From positions 1 to 64,000 of the forward strand of contig NZ_SVET01000007.1 of NCBI RefSeq assembly GCF_015057245.1: a DNA stretch of 64,000 nucleotides. Reading direction: 5' to 3'. Numbering within the stretch: the stretch's first letter is position 1; each line of letters begins with the position of its first letter. Shown here in pieces: positions 49,176 through 59,172 of the stretch. Below the pieces are notes generated by a model. It made no database searches. It saw only the letters and a list, made by a program, of their open reading frames with translations, and was not told where the DNA came from. The translations under genes were made by a program, and so were the position numbers. The stretch comes from Pseudobutyrivibrio ruminis. GTDB lineage: Bacteria; Bacillota; Clostridia; Lachnospirales; Lachnospiraceae.

Positions 49176-50078
49176 ATGACCCTAAAACAGCTTAGATACG
49201 TAGTAGAAGTAGCAGAAATAGGAAATATTACAGAAGCAGCAAAAAGGCTGTTTATCGCACAGCCAAGCTTAACATCTGCAATCAGGGAACTGGAAAATGA
49301 ATACCACATCACCATATTCAACCGTTCCAATAAGGGAATCGAGATCACTCCCGAGGGAGATGAATTCTTAGGATACGCCAGACAGGTGCTTGAGCAAACA
49401 AATCTTATAGAAGAAAAGTACACAGGAGCTGGCCACAGCAAGCAACGCTTTTGCGTATCAGCCCAGCACTATTCATTTGTAGTGGAAGCCTTTGTAGAGT
49501 TGCTAAAGCAGTATGGCGGTGACAAATACGAATTTCATATGAGGGAGACCCAGACCTACGATATTATCGAGGATGTGGCAAGGCTCAGAAGTGAGATAGG
49601 TATTCTGTATCTGAACAAATTCAACGAAACTGTCATAAAGAAAACTTTACGTGACAATGGCCTGGTGTTTCATTCTTTATTTAAAGCTAAGCCTCATGTC
49701 TTCATTGGAAAGAACAGTCCACTTGCAAAGAAGAAAGCGCTGACGCTCGATGATTTGAAGGACTATCCGCGCCTTTCTTACGAGCAGGGAAGCCACAACT
49801 CCTTTTATTTTTCAGAGGAAATACTTAGCACCATCGATAGTGACAAGGAAATAATTGTAAGAGATAGAGCGACGCTCTTTAATTTGCTGATTGGCCTTAA
49901 CGGATATACCATATGTAGCGGTGTTATCAGTGAAGAATTAAATGGTCCAAGCATCATCGCAAAGCCACTAAAGGTGGATGACTATATGGAAATCGGTTAC
50001 ATCTTACCTAGCAATGTGCCACAGACCACGCTGACAAAAAACTACATTGAAATGCTTATGAAGTATACTAAATCTTAA
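49176..50078 (+). CDS. LysR-family transcriptional regulator
   Basis: A 300-residue LysR protein. The HTH is at residues 1-60: LKQLRYVVEVAEIGNITEAA and LFIAQPSLTSAIRELENEY. A two-lobed effector-binding domain follows (about 90-300). ATG 49176 follows AAAGGAAGG. It is divergent from the MetE-like gene with 199 bases between them, the classical arrangement for LysR control of the neighbouring gene. The effector is unknown but could be homocysteine or a related compound. Confidence 0.92.
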   Translation: MTLKQLRYVVEVAEIGNITEAAKRLFIAQPSLTSAIRELENEYHITIFNRSNKGIEITPEGDEFLGYARQVLEQTNLIEEKYTGAGHSKQRFCVSAQHYSFVVEAFVELLKQYGGDKYEFHMRETQTYDIIEDVARLRSEIGILYLNKFNETVIKKTLRDNGLVFHSLFKAKPHVFIGKNSPLAKKKALTLDDLKDYPRLSYEQGSHNSFYFSEEILSTIDSDKEIIVRDRATLFNLLIGLNGYTICSGVISEELNGPSIIAKPLKVDDYMEIGYILPSNVPQTTLTKNYIEMLMKYTKS

Positions 50079-50089
50079 GAAAAATGGAG

Positions 50090-50131
50090 AAAGAGCCAAT
50101 CACTATAAAATACATAGCAACTGGCTCTTTT
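50090..50131 (+). terminator. Terminator after the LysR gene
   Basis: AAAGAGCCA and TGGCTCTTT pair around a 23-base loop and the right arm runs into TTTT. The spacing is larger than usual, so confidence is moderate. Confidence 0.7.
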
Positions 50132-50255
50132 AGAATGTTATCAATCACTAAGTATGTTAACAGATATCTTGCAAAGTTCTATTGGTTTGGCATATTATGT
50201 CGATTTGAAGACATAAATGGTATACTTACACTAGAATATAGAAGGGGGATAGTAG

Positions 50256-50969
50256 ATGCTTAGAATTGCGATTGTTGAAGACGAAAAAGAATGTCAGGCT
50301 AGCTTGATAGAGCATTTATCCAGATATGAGAAGGAACATGCAGACAATTTCATCGTCAGAACATTTTTTGATGGAATTGATATCTTGGATGATTATACTT
50401 CTGAATACGATTTGATTTTCTTGGACATCCATATGAAATATCAGGATGGAATGACTACGGCAAAAAAGATTAGAGAGCTTGATGACAGTGTAATTATTGT
50501 ATTTATCACAGCTCTTGCACAATATGCCATTGATGGATACAAGGTCAACGCATTAGACTTTATACTGAAGCCGGTGGTATATGAGCAATTCCAAGGAACT
50601 ATGGACAAGGTTTTAAAGACTGCTGACAAATATCAAAAGAGCAAGGAACTAATTGTCGCAGAAGATGGAGCCAAAAGAAAAATAGATACAGAGGATGTCT
50701 ATTACATAGAGGTAGTTGGGCATACTATTGTTATTCATAGTAAATCTGGCATCTTTGAAACTAGAAGTAAAAGTTTAAAAGCCATAGCAGAAGATTTAAG
50801 AGAATACGGATTTGTTCAAAGTGGACAATCTCATCTTATCAATCTTAAATATGTGGATAGAATAAAAGGTGATGTGGTTACCGTGGCAGGAGATGAGCTT
50901 TTTCTTAGCCGAAGCAGAAAAAAGGAATTCATCACAGCCTTTGGTGATTATGTAGGAATGGAGATATAG
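50256..50969 (+). CDS. LytTR-family response regulator (AgrA-like)
   Basis: The receiver domain (1-120) has EDEKE in the acidic pocket, the phosphoacceptor Asp in LIFLDIHMKYQDGM and the lysine in FILKPVVYEQF. The C-terminal LytTR DNA-binding domain (about 130-237) is recognised from EDVYYIEVVGHTIVIHS and FVQSGQSHLINLKYVDRI. It lies two bases before its GHKL kinase. No AgrD-like peptide gene was found nearby, so the signal is unknown. Confidence 0.92.
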   Translation: MLRIAIVEDEKECQASLIEHLSRYEKEHADNFIVRTFFDGIDILDDYTSEYDLIFLDIHMKYQDGMTTAKKIRELDDSVIIVFITALAQYAIDGYKVNALDFILKPVVYEQFQGTMDKVLKTADKYQKSKELIVAEDGAKRKIDTEDVYYIEVVGHTIVIHSKSGIFETRSKSLKAIAEDLREYGFVQSGQSHLINLKYVDRIKGDVVTVAGDELFLSRSRKKEFITAFGDYVGMEI

Positions 50970-50971
50970 CT

Positions 50972-52267
50972 ATGGATAATTCTTTCAATGTTGGATATCT
51001 TCTGGAAATGCTAATACCTGTTTTGGGAATATGTAGTGTACTTAATAAAAAGAAATATCCATTGATAAGAGGTGCGTCTTGTGTTTGTTTGGGGCTTCTT
51101 CTTGACGTTGCCATGACAAGAGTGCTTATTCTGTTTGGATATGAGGGGTCAGATTATTCGGATATAACTCCATCTACATATATAATTCTTTTGTTTTGGT
51201 TTATGGCGATATGGATAGCGGTGATATTTGGAATATATTTTGCTACAGAGGTAAATTTTCACGAGGCAATCTATCTGTTTGCAATTAGCTATTGTATTGA
51301 GCATATTTTTTACTGTATAAGAGAACTCTTTGATTATTGCACAGACGGCAGGATACCGGATAATCAACCAATACTATATACCGTCTGTCTTATAGGCTCT
51401 TTTATAATGGCTTATTTTTGGTTTGCTAAATCCACAGTGGTTGATGGCAAATATCTGATAGAGACTCTTTCTGCTACATCTGCCACAGTTGTAATTTTGC
51501 TTGTTGTTTGGTTTTTAAGCATTATTTCGAGTCTTAATAATATTGGCCATATTCATGCGGTGTATGCTATTTTGGCAAGTCTGTTTATTTTGATAAATCA
51601 AAGGGCTCAGCTTATCAATGAAAAAGAAAGAAGAGCATTTAGAATTAAGGAACAACTTTGGAAAGATACCCAGGTGAGATATCAGTTTTCAAAGGATGCC
51701 ATGGCAGTAGTCAATCAGCATTATCATGATATGAAACATCAGATTAATGCTTTGGCTAATATGGAAAGTGATGAGAAAAGACGAGGCATTCTATCTGAGA
51801 TGGAAAACGACATAGCTATATATGATGCTGTAGTTCGCACAGGTAACGATCTTCTAGATACAGTTTTGACTGAAAAAAAGCTGATATGCCATAGAAAGGA
51901 AATAAGGATGAGCTGTATGGCAGATGGGGAGCAGCTCAAGTTTATGGATGAAATCGATTTGTATACTTTGCTAGGGAATGCCTTAGACAATGCGATTGAA
52001 GCAAATGAAAAGATTTTAGATAGAGCAAAGAGATGGATATCAGTGCAGATTCAAAATAAAAAAGGGATTGTTTTAGTAGAAATCATTAATCCATACACTG
52101 GTACAATTAAAATGCAGCATGGCCTGCCTATCACATCTAAAAGTGACAAGCTAAGCCATGGATATGGCACCCAAAGTATCAAAGCTATTGTAGAAAAATA
52201 CGAAGGTCAGCTTACGATTAAAACTGAAAATGATAAGTATTTACTTAGAATTATTTTTTCTGAGTAG
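50972..52267 (+). CDS. GHKL-domain sensor histidine kinase (AgrC-like)
   Basis: About six membrane helices (1-215) precede a cytoplasmic kinase. The phospho-His box is NQHYHDMKHQINAL, the N box is TLLGNALDNAIEANE, and the G box is GYGTQSIKAIVEKY, all typical of the HPK10/AgrC class. It is the partner of the preceding LytTR regulator and forms a two-gene unit closed by a terminator. Confidence 0.92.
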   Translation: MDNSFNVGYLLEMLIPVLGICSVLNKKKYPLIRGASCVCLGLLLDVAMTRVLILFGYEGSDYSDITPSTYIILLFWFMAIWIAVIFGIYFATEVNFHEAIYLFAISYCIEHIFYCIRELFDYCTDGRIPDNQPILYTVCLIGSFIMAYFWFAKSTVVDGKYLIETLSATSATVVILLVVWFLSIISSLNNIGHIHAVYAILASLFILINQRAQLINEKERRAFRIKEQLWKDTQVRYQFSKDAMAVVNQHYHDMKHQINALANMESDEKRRGILSEMENDIAIYDAVVRTGNDLLDTVLTEKKLICHRKEIRMSCMADGEQLKFMDEIDLYTLLGNALDNAIEANEKILDRAKRWISVQIQNKKGIVLVEIINPYTGTIKMQHGLPITSKSDKLSHGYGTQSIKAIVEKYEGQLTIKTENDKYLLRIIFSE

Positions 52268-52291
52268 AGATGCAGATTATGACAAAAAATG

Positions 52292-52322
52292 TGCAGGCTG
52301 TGACAAGGCCTGCATTTTTTTT
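52292..52322 (+). terminator. Terminator after the kinase gene
   Basis: TGCAGGC and GCCTGCA pair around a 9-base loop and are followed by eight T residues. Confidence 0.88.
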
Positions 52323-52387
52323 AATGATTTTGTTATTCTCTCGATAAAGTTATCAATCGGGTATGCCCCAAGAAAAGGAGAATGCAA

Positions 52388-55300
52388 ATGAGCAAGGGAA
52401 GAAAAATTATTGGAACATGCATCCGCTCAATTCTTATTATCGTATTTGCGATTATAATTGTAGCGGTTAACAGCATCTTACCAAACTATGCAAGAATGGT
52501 AGATAGTATGCTGGGAGGCATTAACACAAAAATTGATAATTCGGATGTTGATACTACAGGTCTTGACTTACAGTACAACAAGGCGGATTACGATGCAGAT
52601 TCTATTAAGACTGCAGAAGCAGATCTTCATCAGAGGATTGCTGATGAAGGAACTATTTTGCTTGAAAATGAGGATGGTTTTTTACCTCAGACAGCTGATG
52701 CTACATTTAGTTTCTTTAGTGTGAATTCAGCAACAGTAGCAGCAAATGATAGTATGATGGGTGGTAGAAGTCTTGCTGATATTTTTGATTCGGCAAATGT
52801 ATCTATCAATAAGACGCTTTTTGATTACTACAAAGAACAGTCTGAAAATTATGGTTTGGGAGCTGGTTCAATTTCATATGGTGATGCTGAGGATTTCTCA
52901 ATTAATGAGGTTCCATTATCAGAGCTTCAAGCCAATAATGAGGTTATGAACTCAATCAAAGATACAGTTCCTGTTTATTTCTTAAAGAGAGTAGCAGGCG
53001 AAGGTAGAGATATGCCTCGTTCTATGTATAATCATGCTGATAATGCGCAGGATCAGGCAAAGACATATCTTGAGCCAGACAGCACAGAGCTTGAAATCAT
53101 CTCATATTTGAATGACAACTTTGATGGATTTATTCTTGTAAGCAATTCAAATGCTGCACTTGATCTTGATTTTGTTAAAGATTATCCAAATATAAAGGCT
53201 GTAATCTCAGCAACAGCAATTGAGTCATTGCCTTATATTTTAACTGGCCAGGTTAATCCTTCAGGTAGAACAGTAGATACTTTTGCTGCAAATCCACTTG
53301 AGTCACCAGCTGCTATGAACTTTGGTGACTATCAGTATTCAGATTCAAACGGTGACCTTACAAAGTACAACTATGTTACTTACGAAGAGGGAATCTACGT
53401 TGGATATAAGTACTATGAAACCAGATACGAGGATGTAACTCTAGGTCGTGAAAACGCTGGGGATTTTGACTACGATTCAGAAGTTGTTTATCCATTTGGA
53501 TACGGATTGTCTTTCACCACATTTGAATGGTCCGATATGAAGACATCATGGGATGGAGATACTTGTAACATTGAAATCACAGTTACTAACACAGGTGATG
53601 TGGCTGGCAAAGATGTAGTTGAAATCTATGCCCAGAGTCCTTACACAGATTACGATATTGAAAATGGCGTTGAAAAAGCTTCTGTTCAGCTTGTGGCATA
53701 TGACAAAACAAATGAGCTTGCAGCAGGCGAGTCACAGACAATGTCACTCAGCTTCGATAAGTCTCAGTTAAAGGCATACGATGCTAATAATGCAAAGACA
53801 TATATATTTGATGCCGGTGATTACTATATTACTGCAGCAAAGAATGCACATGAGGCAGTAAATAATATTATCAATACAAAACTTGAAGATACAACAGATG
53901 AAGCTACATCTGAGTTTGTATCAGTTTACACACCTGATATTACAGAGGTTGATACAGTTACATATTCAAAGGATAGCTATTCAGGTGAAGAAATCACTAA
54001 TCAGCTTGATGATGCTAAAGGAGATGCTACATACCTTACTAGAAACGATTGGGTAGGAACATTCCCAACTCATGATGGTACAGCAAGTGCCCAGATAAGC
54101 ACTTGGGGAAATGAAATCAATGGAGATGACGGTGCATCTTATACATATACTAAGACTGCATCTGATGAGTTGATAGCACAGTTAGATAGTTTTGAATCAG
54201 GAACTACTGTAGATCCAGAAACTCTTTCTGATACAGAGATTGTTTATGACAAAGATAATGGCCTTAAGCTTATAGATATGCGTGGTCTGGATTATGATGA
54301 CCCACTATGGGAAGATTTATTGGATGAGCTTTCAGCTGATGAAATCTACAATGCAATCGGCGTAAGCGGATACGGAATCGAGTATATCAAATCAATTGAA
54401 AAGCCATTTAATATCGATGCTGATACAGCATCAGGTCTTATTTATGGTGGAACAAGTGCAATGTTCCCAAGTGCCATGACAATGGCTCAGTGCTGGAATC
54501 CATCACTTGCAAGGGAATACGGCACTATGATTGGAAATGAAGGTTTAATAGGTGGAGCTGATGGTTGGTATGCACCATCAATGAATATTCACCGTACTCC
54601 ATTCTCAGGAAGAAATGGTGAGTATTATTCAGAGGATGCATTCCTTTCTGGTACAGTTGCTTCTAATGAGGTAATGGGTGCAGCTTCTAAGGGAATGTAT
54701 ACATATATTAAGCATTTCGCATTTAACGATCAGGAGAATCACCGTGGTGATAGAGATGGTCAGTACAGTATTGCAACATGGCTTAACGAGCAAAGCGCTC
54801 GTGAGATTTACCTTCTTCCATTTGAAATGTGCATGAAGGCAGGAGATGTTACTCTCAATTATGTTGAAAAGCAGGATGATGGCTCTTATACAAATGCATC
54901 TAAGGAAATCAGAGCATCACAGGCGGTGATGACATCATTCAACAGAGTTGGTGCTACATGGGCAGGTGGCGATTACGGCCTTATCACAGGTATTCTTAGA
55001 AACGAGTGGGCTTTTGATGGTCTCGTTATGACAGATAATGCCAATACTGGTGTATTCATGGATGGCTATCAGATGACAGAGGCAGGAGCTGATGTGAAGC
55101 TTACAACACTTCCTTCAGCAGCAAGATACAATTTTGATAAAAATGATGCTGCAACATACTACTATGCAAGACAGGCTATGCATCATATGCTTTATATTAT
55201 TGCTAACTCAAAGGCAATGAATGGTGCAATGCCAGGAAGTCATATTAAAGATGGTACAAGAATCACAACTCATATTATGCGTATTGTAACTGTTGTATTT

Positions 55301-55429
55301 GTTCTTCTTATACTTCTTGAGATTTACAAGATATTTAGACTGTTTAAGCCTACTGCTAAAAAGCTAGCAAAACTTCAGGCTAAGGCAGAGAAGAGAGCAG
55401 CAAAGAAAGCAGCAAAGAAAGCTAAATAA
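52388..55429 (+). CDS. Membrane-tethered glycoside hydrolase family 3 protein, domain-permuted
   Basis: A 1013-residue GH3 enzyme (beta-glucosidase or related). Domain order is reversed from the usual one. After an N-terminal membrane anchor (about 12-32) comes the alpha/beta sandwich domain (ILVSNSNAALDLDFV), then a fibronectin-III-like domain (FGYGLSFTTFEWSD onward), and last the TIM barrel with KHFAFNDQENHRGDRDG and the nucleophile Asp in GLVMTDNANTG. A second membrane helix near the C terminus (about 955-975) precedes a very basic Lys/Ala tail. Permuted GH3 enzymes are known from Ruminococcus and Butyrivibrio; the two anchors are unusual. ATG 52388 is chosen because AGGAG lies 7 bases upstream. 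Confidence 0.9.
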   Translation: MSKGRKIIGTCIRSILIIVFAIIIVAVNSILPNYARMVDSMLGGINTKIDNSDVDTTGLDLQYNKADYDADSIKTAEADLHQRIADEGTILLENEDGFLPQTADATFSFFSVNSATVAANDSMMGGRSLADIFDSANVSINKTLFDYYKEQSENYGLGAGSISYGDAEDFSINEVPLSELQANNEVMNSIKDTVPVYFLKRVAGEGRDMPRSMYNHADNAQDQAKTYLEPDSTELEIISYLNDNFDGFILVSNSNAALDLDFVKDYPNIKAVISATAIESLPYILTGQVNPSGRTVDTFAANPLESPAAMNFGDYQYSDSNGDLTKYNYVTYEEGIYVGYKYYETRYEDVTLGRENAGDFDYDSEVVYPFGYGLSFTTFEWSDMKTSWDGDTCNIEITVTNTGDVAGKDVVEIYAQSPYTDYDIENGVEKASVQLVAYDKTNELAAGESQTMSLSFDKSQLKAYDANNAKTYIFDAGDYYITAAKNAHEAVNNIINTKLEDTTDEATSEFVSVYTPDITEVDTVTYSKDSYSGEEITNQLDDAKGDATYLTRNDWVGTFPTHDGTASAQISTWGNEINGDDGASYTYTKTASDELIAQLDSFESGTTVDPETLSDTEIVYDKDNGLKLIDMRGLDYDDPLWEDLLDELSADEIYNAIGVSGYGIEYIKSIEKPFNIDADTASGLIYGGTSAMFPSAMTMAQCWNPSLAREYGTMIGNEGLIGGADGWYAPSMNIHRTPFSGRNGEYYSEDAFLSGTVASNEVMGAASKGMYTYIKHFAFNDQENHRGDRDGQYSIATWLNEQSAREIYLLPFEMCMKAGDVTLNYVEKQDDGSYTNASKEIRASQAVMTSFNRVGATWAGGDYGLITGILRNEWAFDGLVMTDNANTGVFMDGYQMTEAGADVKLTTLPSAARYNFDKNDAATYYYARQAMHHMLYIIANSKAMNGAMPGSHIKDGTRITTHIMRIVTVVFVLLILLEIYKIFRLFKPTAKKLAKLQAKAEKRAAKKAAKKAK

Positions 55430-55543
55430 TATTGTGTTCAACATTTCGAATTATCAGTGAACTATCTGTGAAAATGCTAAAATTTCAGAAATTAAATGCT
55501 ATAGTAAGTGATGTAGTCACTATGCTAAGGAGGGGCTTTTACT

Positions 55544-57352
55544 ATGGCAGGAGAAGCAAAGAAAAGGGGTAGTTTAAAAACAATTCTTGTTGGAGTTGTA
55601 ATGGCATCTGTAATACTTTCTGCAGCTATTGTTTCGGTATTTTCTATTATCAATACCGTAAACACAAACAATACTCAGGTTGAAGTTTACAGTTCGAGAC
55701 TTGTTGAGGATGTTAAGCTTAAATTAAAGCATGAGACAGAAGAAGCAATGAGTATCTGCGCGGTTATGTATGGCAGATACCAGAATGGCGAAATGACACT
55801 GGCAGAGGCTGAAAAGGAGTCGGCTGATATTATTCGCGAGCTTAGATATGATGATGGAAATGGATATTTCTGGGTTGATACATCAAAAGGTGTGAATGTA
55901 GTTCTTTTAGGCAGAGATACAGAAGGTCAGTCGAGATGGGATGCTACAGATTCATCTGGAAATAAATATATTCAGCAGATGATTGAAAATGGTATGCAAG
56001 AAGGCGGTGGCTATACCGAGCTTATGTTTGCAAAGCCAAATGAGACTGAAGAACTTCCAAAGATTAACTATACAGCTTACTATGAGCCATTTGATTGGGT
56101 AATGGGTACTGGCGTATGGGTTGATGATTTGGATGTAGTTGTTGCTGAGTATCAGGCACATGCACATCAAGCTTTGATGAAGAATATCATAGAAACTGTA
56201 GTAATTATGCTTGTCCTTGTTATTATAGGTGCTGTTGCAGCCTTCCTGGCAGGAGGCAAAATCACACAGCCTATAACTAAAGCAGCTAATCAGATGATTC
56301 GAATGTCTAATAGAGACTTTACAGAAAATGAAGCAATGGAAGAGGTTCGAAAGCTGAAGAGCCATAATAATGAAATTGGCGCAATATCTGAGGCTTTGGA
56401 TATGATGCATGAAAATATTCGAGATTTGATGATTCAGATTTCCGATACAACATCATCAGTTGCATCAGCATCAGAGGAGCTTTCTGCATCTGCTTCACAG
56501 TCAGCTGAGGCCAGTGAGATGGTTGCAACCTCTTGTACAAATGTTGCAAACTCATGCTCAGGCCAGATTAGTGCAGTAACAGATGCTAGCTCAGAGACAG
56601 ATTCATTTGTTACAAACATGAAGGAGTTCAAGGAAGCAATTAATCGTTCTTCTGAAATGATTAAGTCTACAAATGAAGCTGCTATCAACGGAGCAGCAGA
56701 TATGACTAATGCAACAGATATGATGAACACAATCAAGGATTCAGTTGAGAACTCTGCAAGAGTAGTAGATGACCTTGGTGAGAGATTAAAGAGTATTGAT
56801 GAATTCGTTGTAACAATTGCAGAAATCGCAAGCCAGACAAATCTTCTTTCATTGAACGCTTCAATTGAGGCTGCTCGTGCAGGAGAGATGGGTAAAGGAT
56901 TTGCAGTTGTTGCCAGCGAGATTTCAAAGCTTGCTGATGAATCAAATCAGGCAGCCCAGAAGATTAACGAGCTTATTGCAGCCATTATGAACAATTCTAG
57001 AGAGGCTGTAGAGGCTATGAAGCAGGGCGCTGAAGAGGTTATCAATGGTTCTGAGCTTGTAAACGAAGCTGGCGAAACATTCAATAATATTGTAAATATG
57101 GTTAATTCTATTTCTGAGGAATCCAATACAATGAGCGCCATCGTAGAACAGCTTTCCGGTGGAACAGATACTATCGCAAAGAATATCCATGACATAGAGC
57201 AGATGAGTATTTCAGTTGCAGATGAGACTTCAAATGTATCAGCTGCATCGCAGGAGCAGACTGCATCATCTTACGAGGTTGCACAGGCTTCTGATCGTCT
57301 TGCAGGTAATGCTCAAGAACTTCAGGATTTCGTTGCACAATTCTCTTTATAA
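55544..57352 (+). CDS. Methyl-accepting chemotaxis protein with sCache sensor domain
   Basis: A 602-residue chemoreceptor. Membrane helices lie at about 16-38 and 213-235. Between them is a single Cache domain (YDDGNGYFWVDTSKGVNVV, EPFDWVMGTGVWVDDL). A HAMP domain follows, then the signalling helix hairpin with SQTNLLSLNASIEAARAGE. Such Cache domains often bind organic acids or amino acids. AGGAGGGG precedes the ATG. No che genes are nearby. It is closed by a terminator. Confidence 0.94.
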   Translation: MAGEAKKRGSLKTILVGVVMASVILSAAIVSVFSIINTVNTNNTQVEVYSSRLVEDVKLKLKHETEEAMSICAVMYGRYQNGEMTLAEAEKESADIIRELRYDDGNGYFWVDTSKGVNVVLLGRDTEGQSRWDATDSSGNKYIQQMIENGMQEGGGYTELMFAKPNETEELPKINYTAYYEPFDWVMGTGVWVDDLDVVVAEYQAHAHQALMKNIIETVVIMLVLVIIGAVAAFLAGGKITQPITKAANQMIRMSNRDFTENEAMEEVRKLKSHNNEIGAISEALDMMHENIRDLMIQISDTTSSVASASEELSASASQSAEASEMVATSCTNVANSCSGQISAVTDASSETDSFVTNMKEFKEAINRSSEMIKSTNEAAINGAADMTNATDMMNTIKDSVENSARVVDDLGERLKSIDEFVVTIAEIASQTNLLSLNASIEAARAGEMGKGFAVVASEISKLADESNQAAQKINELIAAIMNNSREAVEAMKQGAEEVINGSELVNEAGETFNNIVNMVNSISEESNTMSAIVEQLSGGTDTIAKNIHDIEQMSISVADETSNVSAASQEQTASSYEVAQASDRLAGNAQELQDFVAQFSL

Positions 57353-57368
57353 TAGATATGTATATTTT

Positions 57369-57398
57369 AAGGCAGCTAGTTTACTCTAGCTGCCTTTT
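57369..57398 (+). terminator. Terminator after the chemoreceptor gene
   Basis: AAGGCAGCTAG and CTAGCTGCCTT form a perfect 11-bp stem with a 6-base loop followed by TTTC. Confidence 0.85.
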
Positions 57399-57492
57399 CT
57401 AGATTTAGTATTAATTTGTCTTTTAGTATACAAATTGTTGTGAAAAAGTGGTAAACTAAATTCAGGATAATACGCATAGAAGGGAGAAGTTT

Positions 57493-57930
57493 ATGCAAAA
57501 CGAATATAATGGAAAACCTATTTTTAGGCATCGTTATGTAAGCATGGACGAGGAATCCATTCGTGGGGAGATTGATAGACTTCAGGGGGAAATCTACGCT
57601 ATGCAGCAGACCTTGGAGCTTTTTGGTCATGATAATAATGACATTAAACAGCAGGTGGCTGACAATCAGGAGCGTAATGAAAAATTACTTAAATCTTTAG
57701 AAACAAAGGTTAATGATCTGAAGGATTCTCTAGATTATGGCACACCTTTGAAAAAGCAATTGGATAGTGTTACCAAGGATTTTTCAGCAAAAATCGAGGA
57801 AGTGTACAATGCGGATAGACTTAAAAAGCAGGAGAGAAGCATGTCCACTTTGACTAGTCTTACCGTAATAAATACTATTCTTTTGATTGTGCTGATAGGA
57901 CTGATTGGATATTCAATATTATTTATTTAA
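57493..57930 (+). CDS. Coiled-coil protein with C-terminal membrane anchor, unknown function
   Basis: A 145-residue protein with a long charged coiled coil (about 20-110) and a tail anchor (TVINTILLIVLIGLIGYSIL, about 123-142). No domain family is recognised. AAGGGAG precedes the ATG. It starts a three-gene set with 57948 and 58688, with short gaps of 17 and 11 bases, so the three are likely co-transcribed. Confidence 0.75.
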   Translation: MQNEYNGKPIFRHRYVSMDEESIRGEIDRLQGEIYAMQQTLELFGHDNNDIKQQVADNQERNEKLLKSLETKVNDLKDSLDYGTPLKKQLDSVTKDFSAKIEEVYNADRLKKQERSMSTLTSLTVINTILLIVLIGLIGYSILFI

Positions 57931-57947
57931 CTTGGAGTAAATGATTT

Positions 57948-58676
57948 ATGAATTGGGTTGCAGTTAATATTATTGTTATTATTGTAGGCATTTCTGCTCT
58001 TGTAGGTTTGCCTTTCTACTTTAAAAGAAAGAACGCTTTGCAGGCGGCAAGAGAAGAATTTGAATACTACCTTAAACTGATGGTGCAAATGGACAAACAG
58101 TACGCACCACATGTGAGATTACTTACAAACAATCTTAATACAATTAATTATTGGTTAAAGACAGGCAGGGATCCTAGCGAGAGTGAAGAGGATTCAGAAA
58201 AGGCGGAAAAAGAAAACAGATTCTTTGCTGGTCTGATGAATCCTGTAGAAGCTAAAAAATGGAAGGATGCCGTTAAAAAAGCAAAAGAGGATGACGAAGA
58301 GGACCTTGAAATGAAGTCGCTTCGTGTAAATGAATTCGAGGTTACTGGTATGGAGCCTTCGGATGTAGATCAAGCTAGCATGAAGTTTTGGTACTCTACC
58401 GATTTTGGAGAGAACATTTTCTACTGCGTTACTCCAAATGCAATCACAAAGCATCTATATAAGAATGTTTTGTTTTTTACTACAGCTAGACCAAGCAACA
58501 TACCTTTAGTATATCCATACAAGTACGAGGGTGCCCAGATGCTTTCTTTATACAAACACCCTGCACAGACAGTCTGGTTCTTGCAGAATTGGAAGCTCAT
58601 TAGAGAAGGGCTAGAGGGCGCTGGCACAGACGCTGTTTCTCTTGATGAGAGCATTACAAAAGATTTTGATTTATAA
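57948..58676 (+). CDS. Membrane-anchored protein, unknown function
   Basis: A 242-residue protein with one N-terminal membrane helix (about 5-25) and a large cytoplasmic domain. An acidic low-complexity stretch (SESEEDSEKAEKEN) divides it. No family is recognised. Its second half contains FEVTGMEPSDVDQASMKFWY, which has no known motif. It is the middle gene of a probable operon. Confidence 0.75.
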   Translation: MNWVAVNIIVIIVGISALVGLPFYFKRKNALQAAREEFEYYLKLMVQMDKQYAPHVRLLTNNLNTINYWLKTGRDPSESEEDSEKAEKENRFFAGLMNPVEAKKWKDAVKKAKEDDEEDLEMKSLRVNEFEVTGMEPSDVDQASMKFWYSTDFGENIFYCVTPNAITKHLYKNVLFFTTARPSNIPLVYPYKYEGAQMLSLYKHPAQTVWFLQNWKLIREGLEGAGTDAVSLDESITKDFDL

Positions 58677-58687
58677 GAGGATATTTA

Positions 58688-59155
58688 ATGGGAACAAAGG
58701 CTGAACAAGAGAAATTCACCAAAGAATTTCTTGAGAGAAAACCTAATAGATGTTCAAAATGTAAGGGCCGTATCCGTTACATCGGAGGAGGCCGATACGA
58801 ATGTTTTGATTGTGGTAATCAGGAAATAGACGATTTTGGCAGAGTTAAAGAATACATAGATGAACATGGTCCCACACCAGCTATCATCATTTCAGAACAT
58901 ACTGGGGTGCCAGTTGATATTATCAATGGTATGCTTCGTGAGGGACGCCTGGAGATTCCAGAGGGCAGTCCTGTATATGTGCAGTGTGAAAGCTGTGGTT
59001 GTAGCATTCGCTACGGACGCTATTGTCCAGATTGCATTCGCTCACGCACCAACAGCCTCAAGGGCGTTTTCTTCAACCCAGAGGTAGGAGAAAAGCCTCA
59101 GCGTGAGGTCAAGAAAGAAGATGGCCGCATGCACTTCCTAAAGTTTGACAAGTAA
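58688..59155 (+). CDS. Zinc-ribbon/helix protein resembling flagellar operon protein YvyF
   Basis: A 155-residue protein with two cysteine knuckles at the N terminus (RCSKCKGRIRY, YECFDCGNQEID) and two more later (VQCESCGCSIRYGRYCPDC). Between them is a winged-helix-like segment, VKEYIDEHGPTPAIIISEH then TGVPVDIINGMLREGRLEI, that resembles the TIGR03826/YvyF family. The YvyF resemblance is moderate and no other flagellar gene is present. It is the last gene of the three-gene set. Confidence 0.75.
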   Translation: MGTKAEQEKFTKEFLERKPNRCSKCKGRIRYIGGGRYECFDCGNQEIDDFGRVKEYIDEHGPTPAIIISEHTGVPVDIINGMLREGRLEIPEGSPVYVQCESCGCSIRYGRYCPDCIRSRTNSLKGVFFNPEVGEKPQREVKKEDGRMHFLKFDK

Positions 59156-59172
59156 GTGGATGACAATTAATA

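Noticed and set aside
50970..52387. AgrD-like autoinducing peptide gene near the LytTR/GHKL pair
   Set aside because: No short ORF with a suitable binding site and an Agr-type cysteine or serine motif was found around the pair.
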